Shown here: in pieces, positions 1 to 7,794 of the stretch
Position numbering within the stretch: the first letter of the stretch is position 1
Layout of the letters: the number at the start of each line of letters is the position of its first letter
From: Prolixibacteraceae bacterium
Lineage (GTDB): Bacteria > Bacteroidota > Bacteroidia > Bacteroidales > Prolixibacteraceae
Direction: 5' to 3'
DNA length: 25,520 bases
NCBI GenBank assembly: GCA_003457135.1
Contig: DMSQ01000007.1
Span: 1 to 25,520 of the forward strand
Program-made: the position numbers and the translations under genes
The notes under the pieces: model-generated
Seen by the model: the letters and a program-made list of their open reading frames with translations, nothing else
Databases searched by the model: none
What the model was told of the DNA's origin: nothing

Positions 1-222
1 GCCCGTTCATTGGTTATTGCTGACAAATTGCTGAAAGATTCGGATTACCTGAAACTGAAAGCCAACCGCTATGCTTCTTATGATTCAGGAAAAGGAAAAG
101 AATACGAAGCCGGCAGACTAAATTTGGTTGATCTTTATAATGTTGCCAAGGAAGTTGGCGAACCCAAACAAATCAGTGGCAAACAGGAAATGCTCGAACA
201 ACTGATTAACTGCTACATCTAA
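1..222 (+). CDS. xylA: Xylose isomerase, C-terminal part (5' truncated by window edge)
   Basis: The reading frame is open from the first base and ends at TAA 220-222, giving about 73 residues starting ARSLVIADKL. The stretch with SYDSGKGKEYEAG, LVDLYNVAKE and the end QEMLEQLINCYI is what I recognise as the tail of bacterial xylose isomerase, which converts D-xylose to D-xylulose in the cytoplasm. The metal-binding barrel core lies outside the window, so the identity rests on the C-terminal pattern and on the xylose symporter that starts only 4 bp downstream. The tight spacing suggests one transcript with xylE. Any internal ATG or TTG start here is not real, because the frame is open to the window edge. 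Confidence 0.85.
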   Translation, partial: ARSLVIADKLLKDSDYLKLKANRYASYDSGKGKEYEAGRLNLVDLYNVAKEVGEPKQISGKQEMLEQLINCYI

Positions 223-226
223 AACT

Positions 227-1606
227 ATGAAAGACCGCAACACTTTCTATATCGCCGGGATTACCCTTGTCGCAACGCTGGGTGGCCTTTTGTTTGGATA
301 TGACACTGCCGTAATTTCGGGCGCCGAAAAATCTGTTCAGGCTTACCTGATAACTAGTTTGGGACTTGGATCACTCGCGCATGGCGCCACTATTTCGAGC
401 GCTTTGATCGGATGTATAATTGGGGGTATAATTTCAGGATTGCTTGCCAAGGCAATGGGCCGTAAAAAGACCCTCATGCTTGCGGCAGTGCTGTTCTTTA
501 TTTCGGCACTTGGCTCAGGCTTACCTGAATTTTTATTCTTCAACAAAGGCGAACCAACGATGGGTTTATTATATATGTTTAATTTTTACCGGATTATTGG
601 GGGAATTGGAGTAGGGCTCGCGTCGGCTGTCAGCCCGATGTATATCGGTGAAATATCGCCTGCCGATATTCGGGGCCGCCTGGTTTCGATCAACCAGTTC
701 GCCATAATTTTCGGTATGTTGGTCGTTTATTTTGTCAACTATTTCATTGCACACGGGAAAAGTATCGAATACATCAATGAAACAGGTTGGCGTTGGATGT
801 TTATTTCAGAAGCAATTCCGGCAGGGATTTTTGGGATTCTGCTGTTTTTTGTTCCTGAAACCCCACGCTATCTTGCACTGACGAACAAAGATGAGAAAGC
901 GTTACAAATTCTAACCAGGATCAACGGGGTACAACAGGCAAAGCTTATTATGGCCGATATTAAGAAGTCGGTCGAGGCTGCTTCCGAAAAATTATTTGCC
1001 TTCGGGAAAGTGGTTATCATTATCGGTATCCTGTTGTCGGTTTTTCAGCAATTTGTAGGGATTAATGTTGCGCTTTATTATGCACCACGCATTTTCGAAA
1101 GTATGGGTGCGGCAAAAGATTCGTCGATGCTACAAACAGTTGTAATGGGGCTAATCAACGTTATTTTCACCGTTGTTGCGATCATGACCGTTGATAAATA
1201 CGGACGCAAAATTCTGCTGATGATCGGTTCAATTGGTATGGCCATTGGGATGTTTGCCATCGGCGGACTGGCATTTATGAAAGTAATCGGCATCAGCACG
1301 CTGGTATTCATCATCATCTACACCGCTTCATTTATGATGTCGTGGGGCCCAATCTGCTGGGTTCTGATTTCGGAAATTTTCCCGAATAAAATCCGTGGAC
1401 GTGCCATTGCTATTGCAGTTGCGGCACAGTGGGCTGCCAACTATTTTATTTCATCAACCTATCCGGCCATGATGGAGTTCAGCGGTGGTTTAACTTACAG
1501 CTTTTACGGCCTGATGAGTCTTGTTTCTTTCGTTTTTGTCTGGAAAATGGTTCCTGAAACCAAAGGTAAAACGCTGGAAGAAATGGAAAAACTCTGGAAG
1601 AAATAA
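227..1606 (+). CDS. xylE: D-xylose:proton symporter, MFS sugar porter
   Basis: A 459-residue inner-membrane protein with about 12 hydrophobic segments. Sugar-porter signatures appear in order: GGLLFGYDTAVISGA in helix 1, GRKKTLM in the loop after helix 2, PADIRGRLVS mid-protein, PETPRYL before the central cytoplasmic loop, QQFVGINVALYYAPRIF in helix 7, DKYGRK, and PETKGKTLEEME at the C-terminus. It should import D-xylose with protons and feed the adjacent xylose isomerase. Length is close to that of E. coli XylE. The start ATG at 227 follows the xylA stop by 4 bp, so translational coupling is likely. A 22-codon copy of its 3' end lies about 750 bp downstream. Specificity for xylose rather than another pentose is inferred from the xylA neighbour. 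Confidence 0.88.
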   Translation: MKDRNTFYIAGITLVATLGGLLFGYDTAVISGAEKSVQAYLITSLGLGSLAHGATISSALIGCIIGGIISGLLAKAMGRKKTLMLAAVLFFISALGSGLPEFLFFNKGEPTMGLLYMFNFYRIIGGIGVGLASAVSPMYIGEISPADIRGRLVSINQFAIIFGMLVVYFVNYFIAHGKSIEYINETGWRWMFISEAIPAGIFGILLFFVPETPRYLALTNKDEKALQILTRINGVQQAKLIMADIKKSVEAASEKLFAFGKVVIIIGILLSVFQQFVGINVALYYAPRIFESMGAAKDSSMLQTVVMGLINVIFTVVAIMTVDKYGRKILLMIGSIGMAIGMFAIGGLAFMKVIGISTLVFIIIYTASFMMSWGPICWVLISEIFPNKIRGRAIAIAVAAQWAANYFISSTYPAMMEFSGGLTYSFYGLMSLVSFVFVWKMVPETKGKTLEEMEKLWKK

Positions 1607-1645
1607 AAATGAGTGTCCGATTTGATGCCAAATTTTCAAGTTTTA

Positions 1646-1722
1646 GTCATTAAATGGTCATTTGTGGTCATTCATTGTCGTTTGCAGTTCCAATCAATGA
1701 CCACAAATGACTACTAAATGAC
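1646..1722. repeat. Palindromic intergenic repeat (GTCATT/AATGAC family), copy 1
   Basis: Two 27-bp arms, 1646-1672 and 1696-1722, form an imperfect inverted repeat (about three mismatches) around a 23-bp spacer. The core GTCATTTGTGGTCATT is mirrored exactly as AATGACCACAAATGAC. A related left arm with the same core recurs at 16875-16900. The repeat sits between the xylE stop and its terminator. In the downstream duplicated xylE tail this interval is only about 20 bp, so roughly 170 bp here look inserted. It would be transcribed as a long hairpin at the end of the xyl mRNA. Confidence 0.65.
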
Positions 1723-1798
1723 AATATTTGACAGAACGAAAATTCGATTAGGAATGGAAACGGATATTCGATAAATAATAACAACCGAATATTATGCG

Positions 1799-1832
1799 AA
1801 AGCCGCTGCTTCAACTGAAGAGCGGCTTTTTT
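1799..1832 (+). terminator. Rho-independent terminator after xylE
   Basis: Stem AGCCGCT (1801-1807) pairs with AGCGGCT (1821-1827). It is extended by flanking A/T pairs and an inner CTTC/GAAG stem, and is followed by a T run. Flanking A and T tracts could let it work on both strands. A near-identical hairpin occurs at 2447-2482 behind the xylE fragment. Confidence 0.75.
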
Positions 1833-1876
1833 GATTTCTGAATTTCAATCTGAATACATGCTTCAACTTTTTTATT

Positions 1877-1884
1877 TACCTTTG
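1877..1884 (+). promoter_or_regulatory. Possible Bacteroidota -7 box for the antitoxin gene
   Basis: TACCTTTG matches the TAnnTTTG -7 consensus and lies 24 bp before the ATG at 1909. No clear TTTG -33 element is seen at the expected distance, so this is a weak call. Confidence 0.3.
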
Positions 1885-1908
1885 ATCAATTGGAAAAAGG
1901 AAAAAGCC

Positions 1909-2112
1909 ATGATTGACTTACGCGTATTGCCTCAAAAAGCTCAAAATGAACTTCTTGATTTTTATCAGTTTCTGGTTGAGCGTTATTCTTCAGGAAAAAG
2001 GAAAAGATTGCCATCTAACGATAGTGCGAAACAGGTAAATAACTTTTTCGATCAATACAATGTTGATTTAACTGATTATAATTTCAACCGTAACGAACTG
2101 TATGACAGATAA
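1909..2112 (+). CDS. Antitoxin-like small protein (VapB/DUF2281 type), partner toxin broken
   Basis: A 67-residue charged protein starting MIDLRVLPQKAQNELLDFYQ. The ATG at 1909 is preferred over an upstream in-frame ATG at 1831, because 1831 lies on the T tract of the preceding terminator and would add an atypical hydrophobic leader. The helical N-terminus (residues 5-25) followed by a polar, disordered-looking tail fits small antitoxins encoded before PIN toxins. Its stop overlaps the ATG of the toxin remnant at 2102, the usual overlap in such operons. In intact systems it would bind and neutralise the PIN RNase. Here the toxin is deleted, so the gene is probably an orphan. Exact family is uncertain. 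Confidence 0.6.
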   Translation: MIDLRVLPQKAQNELLDFYQFLVERYSSGKRKRLPSNDSAKQVNNFFDQYNVDLTDYNFNRNELYDR

Positions 2113-2271
2113 TCCAACACTCGACACCAACGTATTGATTTATGTGATAGTATGATGATAGCAGCGGCAATTCACAATAATTGTTCCATTTTGTATTCCG
2201 AAGATTTACACCACGAACAGGTAATCGAAGGTAAATTGCAGATTATTAATCCTTTCAAAATTAAGCTATAA
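2102..2271 (+). pseudogene. PIN-domain toxin (VapC-like), internally deleted
   Basis: Two pieces of one PIN gene are fused. From ATG 2102 the frame reads MTDNPTLDTNVLIYVIV then stops; LDTNVLIY is the PIN N-terminal motif carrying the first catalytic Asp. From 2146, in a different frame, the sequence reads DSMMIAAAIHNNCSILYSED and runs on to TAA 2269-2271, with the typical end QVIEGKLQIINPF. This is the PIN C-terminus with its D...A motif and SEDL. Intact relatives are roughly 130-140 residues, so about 80-90 central codons, including the middle acidic residues, are missing and the joint is out of frame. The RNase is certainly inactive. Confidence 0.75.
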
Positions 2272-2357
2272 ATTGGTCCCGAGACAAGATATTATGGCTA
2301 ACCCATCAGTTAATCACGGTTTCTCGTATTGGATTTATCATTTTATCCGCTGTTTTT

Positions 2358-2426
2358 TTCTGGAAAATGGTTCCTGAAACCAAAGGAAAAACCTTTGAGG
2401 AGATGGAAAAACTCTGGAAGAAATAA
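2358..2426 (+). pseudogene. 3'-end fragment of a second xylE
   Basis: The 22 codons before TAA 2424-2426 read FWKMVPETKGKTFEEMEKLW plus KK. They match the last residues of the intact symporter (WKMVPETKGKTLEEMEKLWKK) with one or two substitutions. DNA identity is high but includes silent changes, so this is an old duplicate and not an assembly artefact. Upstream bases do not continue the similarity clearly. It is followed by its own copy of the xylE terminator. The remnant suggests a tandem second symporter gene, most of which was lost, with the toxin-antitoxin remnant now occupying the gap. Confidence 0.75.
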
Positions 2427-2446
2427 AACCAATCCCAATATTATTC

Positions 2447-2482
2447 AAAAGCCGCTGCTTCGAAAGAAGAGCGGCTTTTTTG
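2447..2482. terminator. Duplicated terminator between xyl fragment and iorB
   Basis: AAAAGCCGCT (2447-2456) pairs with AGCGGCTTTT (2470-2479), followed by more T. It is nearly identical to the hairpin at 1799-1832. It lies 19 bp beyond the stop of the minus-strand molybdoenzyme gene and has A and T tracts on both sides, so it can serve both converging transcripts. Confidence 0.7.
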
Positions 2483-2500
2483 ATTTTCGATTAAAATGAA

Positions 2501-4630
2501 TCACTTCAGCGCATTTAAAATTCGCTCAGGCGTAAACGGCATTCGGAAAAGCCGGGCGCCGCAAGCCTCGAAAATGGCATTGGCAACGGCTGCCCCCATA
2601 CAGATAATGGCTGGTTCACCGCCTCCCTGTGGTGGTTGGTCCATGGCATCGGCAAGTGATGTTTCGATTATTTCAGGAATCATCGAAAACAGAGGAATCT
2701 GATAATCGCTGAAATTGGACGACTTCACTTCTCCCCAGTTGAACACTACATCTTCGGTCAGGGTATATCCAAGTCCCATGTTTACGCAACCTTCGGCCTG
2801 AATAATAACCCCTTCAGGATTAATTACCTGACCCATATCCTGCCCCACTACTACGCGTCTCACCTTCACCTTTCCTGAAGTTTTGTCCACTTCCACTTCG
2901 GCAATAACTGTAACCAAAGTGCCGGCATCTTCGCCTACGGCAATACCCCGTCCAATGCCAACTGGTTGTTTAGTCTTTGTCCAGCCAAACTTATCGGCAG
3001 CCAAACGTAAGGAGTTAAGTGCACGACCTTCCTTCATGTTTTGAAGCCTGAATTCGAGCGGATCCATGCCAATTTTATGGGCCATGATATCAATTTGCGA
3101 TTCACGGGCAAAAGTGGTGGAGTAGTTTCCCGGAGCGCGCCAGGCGCCGGTTCCAAATGGGTGAAGATCACTTTTATCCCAGGTGGTTGTTTTGTGGTTG
3201 GGTACTTCGTAGAAAAGCTGCGTGCCACGGTCGCCTGCACAGTATATGTTGAAATCCCAAAAATTAATTTTCCCTTCTTTTGTAATTCCTGAATGAAGTT
3301 TCATGACTGCTGCCGGGCGGAACATGTCGTACATAAACTCTTCCTGCCGGCTCCACATCAGTTGTATCGGTGTGCCTTCAACGAGTTTGGCTATGCGGGC
3401 TGCTTCCGTAGCCTGACGGTTGTATATTTTACCCCCAAAGCCTCCGCCTAAAAATATCTGTTTCAGATGGACATTTTCTTTGGCCAATCCCAGTTTTTCA
3501 GCCACTTCCTGCCGGGTTCCAAAAGGAGTTTGCGACGATGCCCACATGGTTAGTTTCCCTTTTTCGAAGAGTGCAGTTGCGGTATGTGTTTCGATTGTGG
3601 CATGCGCTTTATAGCCATCATGATATTCATTTTCGAACAAAAAGGCCGCCTCTTTTTTTCCGGCATCCATATTTCCTCCGTGATAAAGAATGTTACTTTC
3701 AGAGGCATTTTTTACCAGATAACCGAAAATGGTCTCGTTATCGGCTTTTGATGGCGGAATTTCCCATTTTGCATTGATCATTTTCAGGGCTTCTTCTGCT
3801 TTTTCGAACGAAGTGTGAAGAACAACAATCAGGTCATTGTCCTGAATAACCCTTACACCATTCATTGCTATGGCTGCTGAAGTGTCGCTGGAAACCAGTT
3901 TGGCCCCATGTGCGGGAGGCCTTAAAATGCGGGCATACAATTGTCCTGGCAAATGAATATCAGCCGAGTACAAGGCCTTCCCGGTAACTTTTGGCAATGA
4001 ATCGGTCCGCAATTGCGATTTCCCGATGATTTTAAATTCACCGGGTTTCTTCAACACGGGTTTTTCGGTAACCGACCGGATGATTTTCTTTCCTTTGGTC
4101 AGTTCTGCATAGGTCAGGCTGTTTTCCTCATCGTTTTTGTCCACAATTTTGCCATTCAAGGCTTTCAACTGGCTAACCGGAAGTTTCATTTCTTCAGAAG
4201 CAAGAAGGATAAGAACTTCGCGGGCTTCGGCAGCAGCCATCCGGATTATAGGATCATGAAAACGAGTGGTCATCGAGCCCCAGGTACCGTCGTCATGCGG
4301 ACTGAGTTCGGTGTCGCCCATAATCATGTTCACCTGATTGATAGCAACTTCAAGTTCCTCGGCCAATACCTGAGGAATGGAAGTATTGGCTCCCTGCCCC
4401 ATTTCAATTTTTCCTGACAGGCAATCAATCTGGCCATCTTCGCGCACCCTGAGATAGGCATTAAACTCAGGAATGTCCCCTTCCTTCCGGGGCTTGCACC
4501 CATACCCGCCCAGAGCGAAAACCACGAAAATTCCACCGCCAAGGTTTTTCAGGAAACTGCGCCTCCCCAATTTTCCGGGAGCTGTGTTCACATCGTGAAA
4601 ATAATACTGGTTTATTCTTTCAGCTTTCAT
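2501..4630 (-). CDS. Molybdopterin-binding large subunit, isoquinoline 1-oxidoreductase (IorB)-like
   Basis: A 709-residue subunit of the xanthine oxidase family. A twin-arginine motif (GRRSFLK, residues 22-28) precedes a hydrophobic stretch and Cys45 (GGYGC), suggesting Tat export, possibly as a lipoprotein. Molybdopterin signatures follow: MGQGANTSIPQVLAEEL, QTPFGTRQEVAEKLGL, the glycine loop GGGFGGK, and GTGAWRAPGN. GGGEPA near the C-terminus holds the presumed catalytic Glu672. It would hydroxylate an aldehyde or N-heterocycle; the substrate cannot be read from sequence. Its ATG overlaps the end of the 2Fe-2S subunit gene by 4 bp. There is no FAD-subunit gene, as in isoquinoline oxidoreductase-type enzymes, so electrons probably pass to a cytochrome or other periplasmic acceptor. 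Confidence 0.85.
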   Translation of the reverse strand: MKAERINQYYFHDVNTAPGKLGRRSFLKNLGGGIFVVFALGGYGCKPRKEGDIPEFNAYLRVREDGQIDCLSGKIEMGQGANTSIPQVLAEELEVAINQVNMIMGDTELSPHDDGTWGSMTTRFHDPIIRMAAAEAREVLILLASEEMKLPVSQLKALNGKIVDKNDEENSLTYAELTKGKKIIRSVTEKPVLKKPGEFKIIGKSQLRTDSLPKVTGKALYSADIHLPGQLYARILRPPAHGAKLVSSDTSAAIAMNGVRVIQDNDLIVVLHTSFEKAEEALKMINAKWEIPPSKADNETIFGYLVKNASESNILYHGGNMDAGKKEAAFLFENEYHDGYKAHATIETHTATALFEKGKLTMWASSQTPFGTRQEVAEKLGLAKENVHLKQIFLGGGFGGKIYNRQATEAARIAKLVEGTPIQLMWSRQEEFMYDMFRPAAVMKLHSGITKEGKINFWDFNIYCAGDRGTQLFYEVPNHKTTTWDKSDLHPFGTGAWRAPGNYSTTFARESQIDIMAHKIGMDPLEFRLQNMKEGRALNSLRLAADKFGWTKTKQPVGIGRGIAVGEDAGTLVTVIAEVEVDKTSGKVKVRRVVVGQDMGQVINPEGVIIQAEGCVNMGLGYTLTEDVVFNWGEVKSSNFSDYQIPLFSMIPEIIETSLADAMDQPPQGGGEPAIICMGAAVANAIFEACGARLFRMPFTPERILNALK

Positions 4631-5109
4631 GACTGGGATCCTCCTTTCATTTCAACAGAGGCCGTTTCGATAGCCCGGATGATTCGTGTATGAGCCCCAC
4701 ACCGGCAAAGGTTATCTTCCATTCCGTCAATTATTTCCTGACGGCTGGGTTCAGGATTTTTCATGAGCAATCCAACTGCATTCATAATCATGCCCGGGGT
4801 ACAGAAACCGCACTGAAGGGCATCGTGCGCAATAAAAGCTTTTTGTACCGGATGCAATTGGCCGTCTTTCTCAAGTCCTTCGATTGTAAACACCTTTTTA
4901 CCATTGACCTCGGTCATTGCAATTCCGCACGACCTTACCGGTTCGTTGTCCATCAGCACTGTACATGAACCACAGTAACCTTCCCCGCATCCGTATTTGG
5001 TGCCGGTAAGGTTGAAGTTGGTTCTGAGTGTCCAAAGTAAGGTCTGGTTTTTATCAACCAGAACCTCCACTTCTTTCCCGTTGAGTTCGAATTTTGTTTT
5101 TTCTTCCAT
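4627..5109 (-). CDS. 2Fe-2S small subunit of molybdenum hydroxylase (IorA-like)
   Basis: 160 residues with both iron-sulfur domains of the family. The plant-ferredoxin-type N-terminal cluster uses Cys41, Cys46, Cys49 and Cys61 (GCGEGYCGSC). The helical C-terminal cluster uses Cys100, Cys103, Cys135 and Cys137 (QCGFCTPGM, LCRCG). It carries electrons from the molybdenum site of the partner subunit. Length is standard. It has no signal peptide, so it presumably travels through Tat bound to the large subunit, which does carry an RR signal. Gene order XdhC, small subunit, large subunit, with a 36-bp gap and then a 4-bp overlap, indicates one operon. Confidence 0.88.
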   Translation of the reverse strand: MEEKTKFELNGKEVEVLVDKNQTLLWTLRTNFNLTGTKYGCGEGYCGSCTVLMDNEPVRSCGIAMTEVNGKKVFTIEGLEKDGQLHPVQKAFIAHDALQCGFCTPGMIMNAVGLLMKNPEPSRQEIIDGMEDNLCRCGAHTRIIRAIETASVEMKGGSQS

Positions 5110-5145
5110 GACTTTTGGTTTAATTTTATAACACTTTCATATACG

Positions 5146-6270
5146 TTATGCATTCGCGTTGCCCCTTACCAAAATAAGTTGTGCAGCAATACTTACCGCA
5201 ATTTCCTGAACTGATTGTGAATTGATTTGCAGCCCGACCGGGGTGTATATTTTATCCCATTGTTCGCGGGTAGCCCAGCCTTCACCAAGAAACTTATCAC
5301 GCACCTGAATGATTTTCCGTTTGCTGCCAATCATGCCAATATACCGGGCAGCAGAACCGATGAAGTGTTTCAGCACGTGTGCATCCTGATTATGTCCACG
5401 TGTAACGATCACCAAATACGAATTTGCGTCCAGTTCAATTTCCGAAAAGCCTTCTTCAACATTTCCTGAAAGTATTTGATCGGCTTCAGGAAGATTTTCG
5501 GGATTGGCATATTCCGGGCGGTCGTCCCACACAATAACTTCGAAATCGAGCAATTTTCCCAGGTGGGAAAGCGCTTTACAAATGTGTCCGGCCCCGGCAA
5601 TAACCAACCTGGGCAAAGGATCAATACGTTCAAGAAAATAAGTCTGAGCCGGTCCGTCTTCCGGCTTTTCCGGCTTAAATTCCCTGCAATTCCCGGAACC
5701 TGAATCGCTTAATAATTCGCTTACAACCGAAGCAATTTCAGGTTTTAATGTATCAAAACCGGTTGAATGAACTGAAGTAATCCAATGCCTTTCGATATGA
5801 ATACTACCGGAACCCGAATCGCTTGATCTGGTTATCAAAACTCCGGGAATCCGGGCACGGTTCGAACTTTCTATTTCCTGAAAAACGCTGATGGATTTTT
5901 CGGGTTGGGCATCGAGCAGAATTTGCATACCTCCGCCACATATAGAGGCATTTGTAACCGAAATATCGTTCTGGAGATTAAAATTGAATAATTGTGATTG
6001 ATGAACTCGGATGTTTTCTTTTGCACTTTGTATGACGGCATTTTCTGTTGCACCGCCGCCAATCGTTCCGGAAATCAAGCCGGCCTCACCTATAATGGCC
6101 GCACTCCCGGGCTTCTGGGGAGTCGAACCGTAAGTGCCTGTAACAATGGTTAGTGAACATGGAATTCCCTGACTTATTAGTTCCAGAAGGGATGAATAGA
6201 TTTTTGCTCTGTTCCGGCCAAAGTCCATGGGTTTCAATTTTTGATGAGAAGATAGCTTGAGGTCATTCAA
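5146..6270 (-). CDS. XdhC/CoxI family molybdenum-cofactor insertion factor
   Basis: 374 residues with the two-part XdhC layout. The N-terminal domain has SLTIVTGTYGSTPQKPGSAA and ISGTIGGGATE. A C-terminal Rossmann-like domain has PRLVIAGAGHICKALSHLGK, DDRPEYANPENLP, VTRGHNQDAHVLK and YIGMIGSKRK. XdhC proteins bind, sulfurate and hand over the molybdenum cofactor to xanthine oxidase-family apoenzymes. It is the first gene of the three-gene minus-strand operon, so the enzyme downstream is its obvious client. The leader before the ATG at 6270 is short, since the neighbouring hydrolase gene ends at 6314, and that hydrolase lies upstream in the same direction. Read-through from it is therefore possible. 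Confidence 0.85.
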   Translation of the reverse strand: MNDLKLSSHQKLKPMDFGRNRAKIYSSLLELISQGIPCSLTIVTGTYGSTPQKPGSAAIIGEAGLISGTIGGGATENAVIQSAKENIRVHQSQLFNFNLQNDISVTNASICGGGMQILLDAQPEKSISVFQEIESSNRARIPGVLITRSSDSGSGSIHIERHWITSVHSTGFDTLKPEIASVVSELLSDSGSGNCREFKPEKPEDGPAQTYFLERIDPLPRLVIAGAGHICKALSHLGKLLDFEVIVWDDRPEYANPENLPEADQILSGNVEEGFSEIELDANSYLVIVTRGHNQDAHVLKHFIGSAARYIGMIGSKRKIIQVRDKFLGEGWATREQWDKIYTPVGLQINSQSVQEIAVSIAAQLILVRGNANA

Positions 6271-6313
6271 ACTTAGCTAAAATGAGGATAAAAACAAAAT
6301 TTGAACTCACCTG

Positions 6314-7675
6314 TCAATTCAGGACTAACTTACGGCTTTCGACCCATCCGTCTTTTTTGGCTGAAAGGATGTACATTCCTTTTGGCAGGGCAATTGAAGA
6401 AAAGCTTGTTTCCGTACTTTCCGCTTTTTTATCGAAAATAAGTGAACCCCGATAATCGGTAAGCCGAAGAATAACATCCTGATATTCGGACAATACAATA
6501 TAAAAAACTCCAGAACCGGTTGGATTTGGAAAGACATTCTCCAGAATTGACCTGTTTTTATTTCGTTTCATTTCCGGAATCATACCAGTTGTGAAAGTTG
6601 GATCAACCAGTTCGGGGTGTGCTTTTTGAAAATTAAGCAGTCCACTTTCAAAATCCTTCAGGTTTCCATTCGAATCCACACCGTTCGAAGTCCAGGGCAT
6701 CAGGCCTTTCCAGCCTTTGTTGTAAGCGCCTAAAAACATTTCTGAAGCCGGAACCACCAGCGTCGGGCTTGCACCATCGTTAAAAACTCCTTTGGCAGGG
6801 TTTTCACCAATCACACAAGGCCGGTCGTTCAGGCCATAATCGGCCGGGGTTTTATCAAGTGCGAAGTTTCCGAACCACTTTACCGTCCAGCCATAAAAAT
6901 GCGGTGAGTAAAAATCGAGCCTCGCGTTTTCCTTGTTAATTTGTGCTATCAGGTTTGCATCACTCCAGAAATTTCCTTCATACTTAGTGCTGTTCCATTT
7001 TACGGCAGCGCTGCCAAGGGTAACCAGCACCTGGCTGTTATCGTGAATACCCGAAGCGACGCTGGCCACAAAATACTGAAGCCGGTTCCACGGAATATTT
7101 CCCTTATCTGCTTCCTGGTTGACCCACTCAATTTCGTTGCAGATATCAACAGCCCACAAATAAGGATTATCTTTGTACCGGTTAACAAACGGAACTGCAT
7201 AATTAGTGACAAACGATGCCACTTTATCGTTGTTGAGTATCATATTACGCCAGCTCTGGTATTTTGAATTGCTGCTTTTGAAATGGTCGAATGAGATAAG
7301 GGTGGCTTTAATGTAGATTTTGTTCTTCCGGGCAAGCTGAAACATGTCGTCGAGGTGGGCCCAGAAAGTTGAGCTTGCCCCGGTAACCGTGCCATCGCTG
7401 GAAATATTCACCCCAACCACACCACTGCATGTAATCCAGATTCGCGTAGAGTTTCCGCCGGCAGTTTTTATCTTCTGAAATTCGGTATCCCACCAGGTAC
7501 TTTTATAATTTCCGCCAAAGTCGTTCCAACTATTCCACGGAGTATTGGCGCCATTCATAATAATTTCTTTGCCGCCAACCAGAAACTTGTTGCCGTTGAC
7601 AATTATCTTTTGGGCTACTGACCAAAAAGGAGAAATGACAATTAAAAACCCTGTGAGTATTTTAAGTGTTTTCAT
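6314..7675 (-). CDS. Secreted GH5-like (mannanase/cellulase-type) hydrolase with T9SS sorting domain
   Basis: 453 residues. A signal peptide (MKTLKILTGFLIVISPFWSV, cleavage after AQ near residue 22) leads into a (beta/alpha)8-type hydrolase: MNGANTPWNSW, TRIWITCSG, then AVDICNEIEW with Glu181 as likely acid/base, SPHFYGW, and VIGENPAKG with Glu291 as likely nucleophile. MPWTSNG closes the barrel. After a linker, residues about 378-453 form a type A C-terminal sorting domain (VFPNPTGSGVFYI, LPKGMYILSAKKDG, SRKLVLN), the address tag for type IX secretion. The pattern is closest to beta-mannanase/cellulase relatives acting on plant or algal polysaccharide; the exact substrate is unknown. No SusCD genes are adjacent, so it is not part of a visible polysaccharide utilisation locus. 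Confidence 0.8.
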   Translation of the reverse strand: MKTLKILTGFLIVISPFWSVAQKIIVNGNKFLVGGKEIIMNGANTPWNSWNDFGGNYKSTWWDTEFQKIKTAGGNSTRIWITCSGVVGVNISSDGTVTGASSTFWAHLDDMFQLARKNKIYIKATLISFDHFKSSNSKYQSWRNMILNNDKVASFVTNYAVPFVNRYKDNPYLWAVDICNEIEWVNQEADKGNIPWNRLQYFVASVASGIHDNSQVLVTLGSAAVKWNSTKYEGNFWSDANLIAQINKENARLDFYSPHFYGWTVKWFGNFALDKTPADYGLNDRPCVIGENPAKGVFNDGASPTLVVPASEMFLGAYNKGWKGLMPWTSNGVDSNGNLKDFESGLLNFQKAHPELVDPTFTTGMIPEMKRNKNRSILENVFPNPTGSGVFYIVLSEYQDVILRLTDYRGSLIFDKKAESTETSFSSIALPKGMYILSAKKDGWVESRKLVLN

Positions 7676-7794
7676 ACTGGATTTTTTGTTGATTAGTTAG
7701 AGACTGTTTAAATTTTGTTTTCTTGTTCCGTTAGGAATCCGCCAGTTAGCGTATAGAATTTATGAAAATATGCTTGTCTTTTGTCCCGTACGGG

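Noticed and set aside
1831..1908. Upstream start for the antitoxin-like protein
   Set aside because: The ATG is on the T tract of the xylE terminator and would add a non-homologous leader; ATG 1909 gives the expected small protein.
4013..4417. Open frame of 134 codons antisense to the molybdoenzyme large subunit
   Set aside because: It lies fully inside a well-supported gene, has no recognisable protein pattern and is explained by the codon bias of the real strand.
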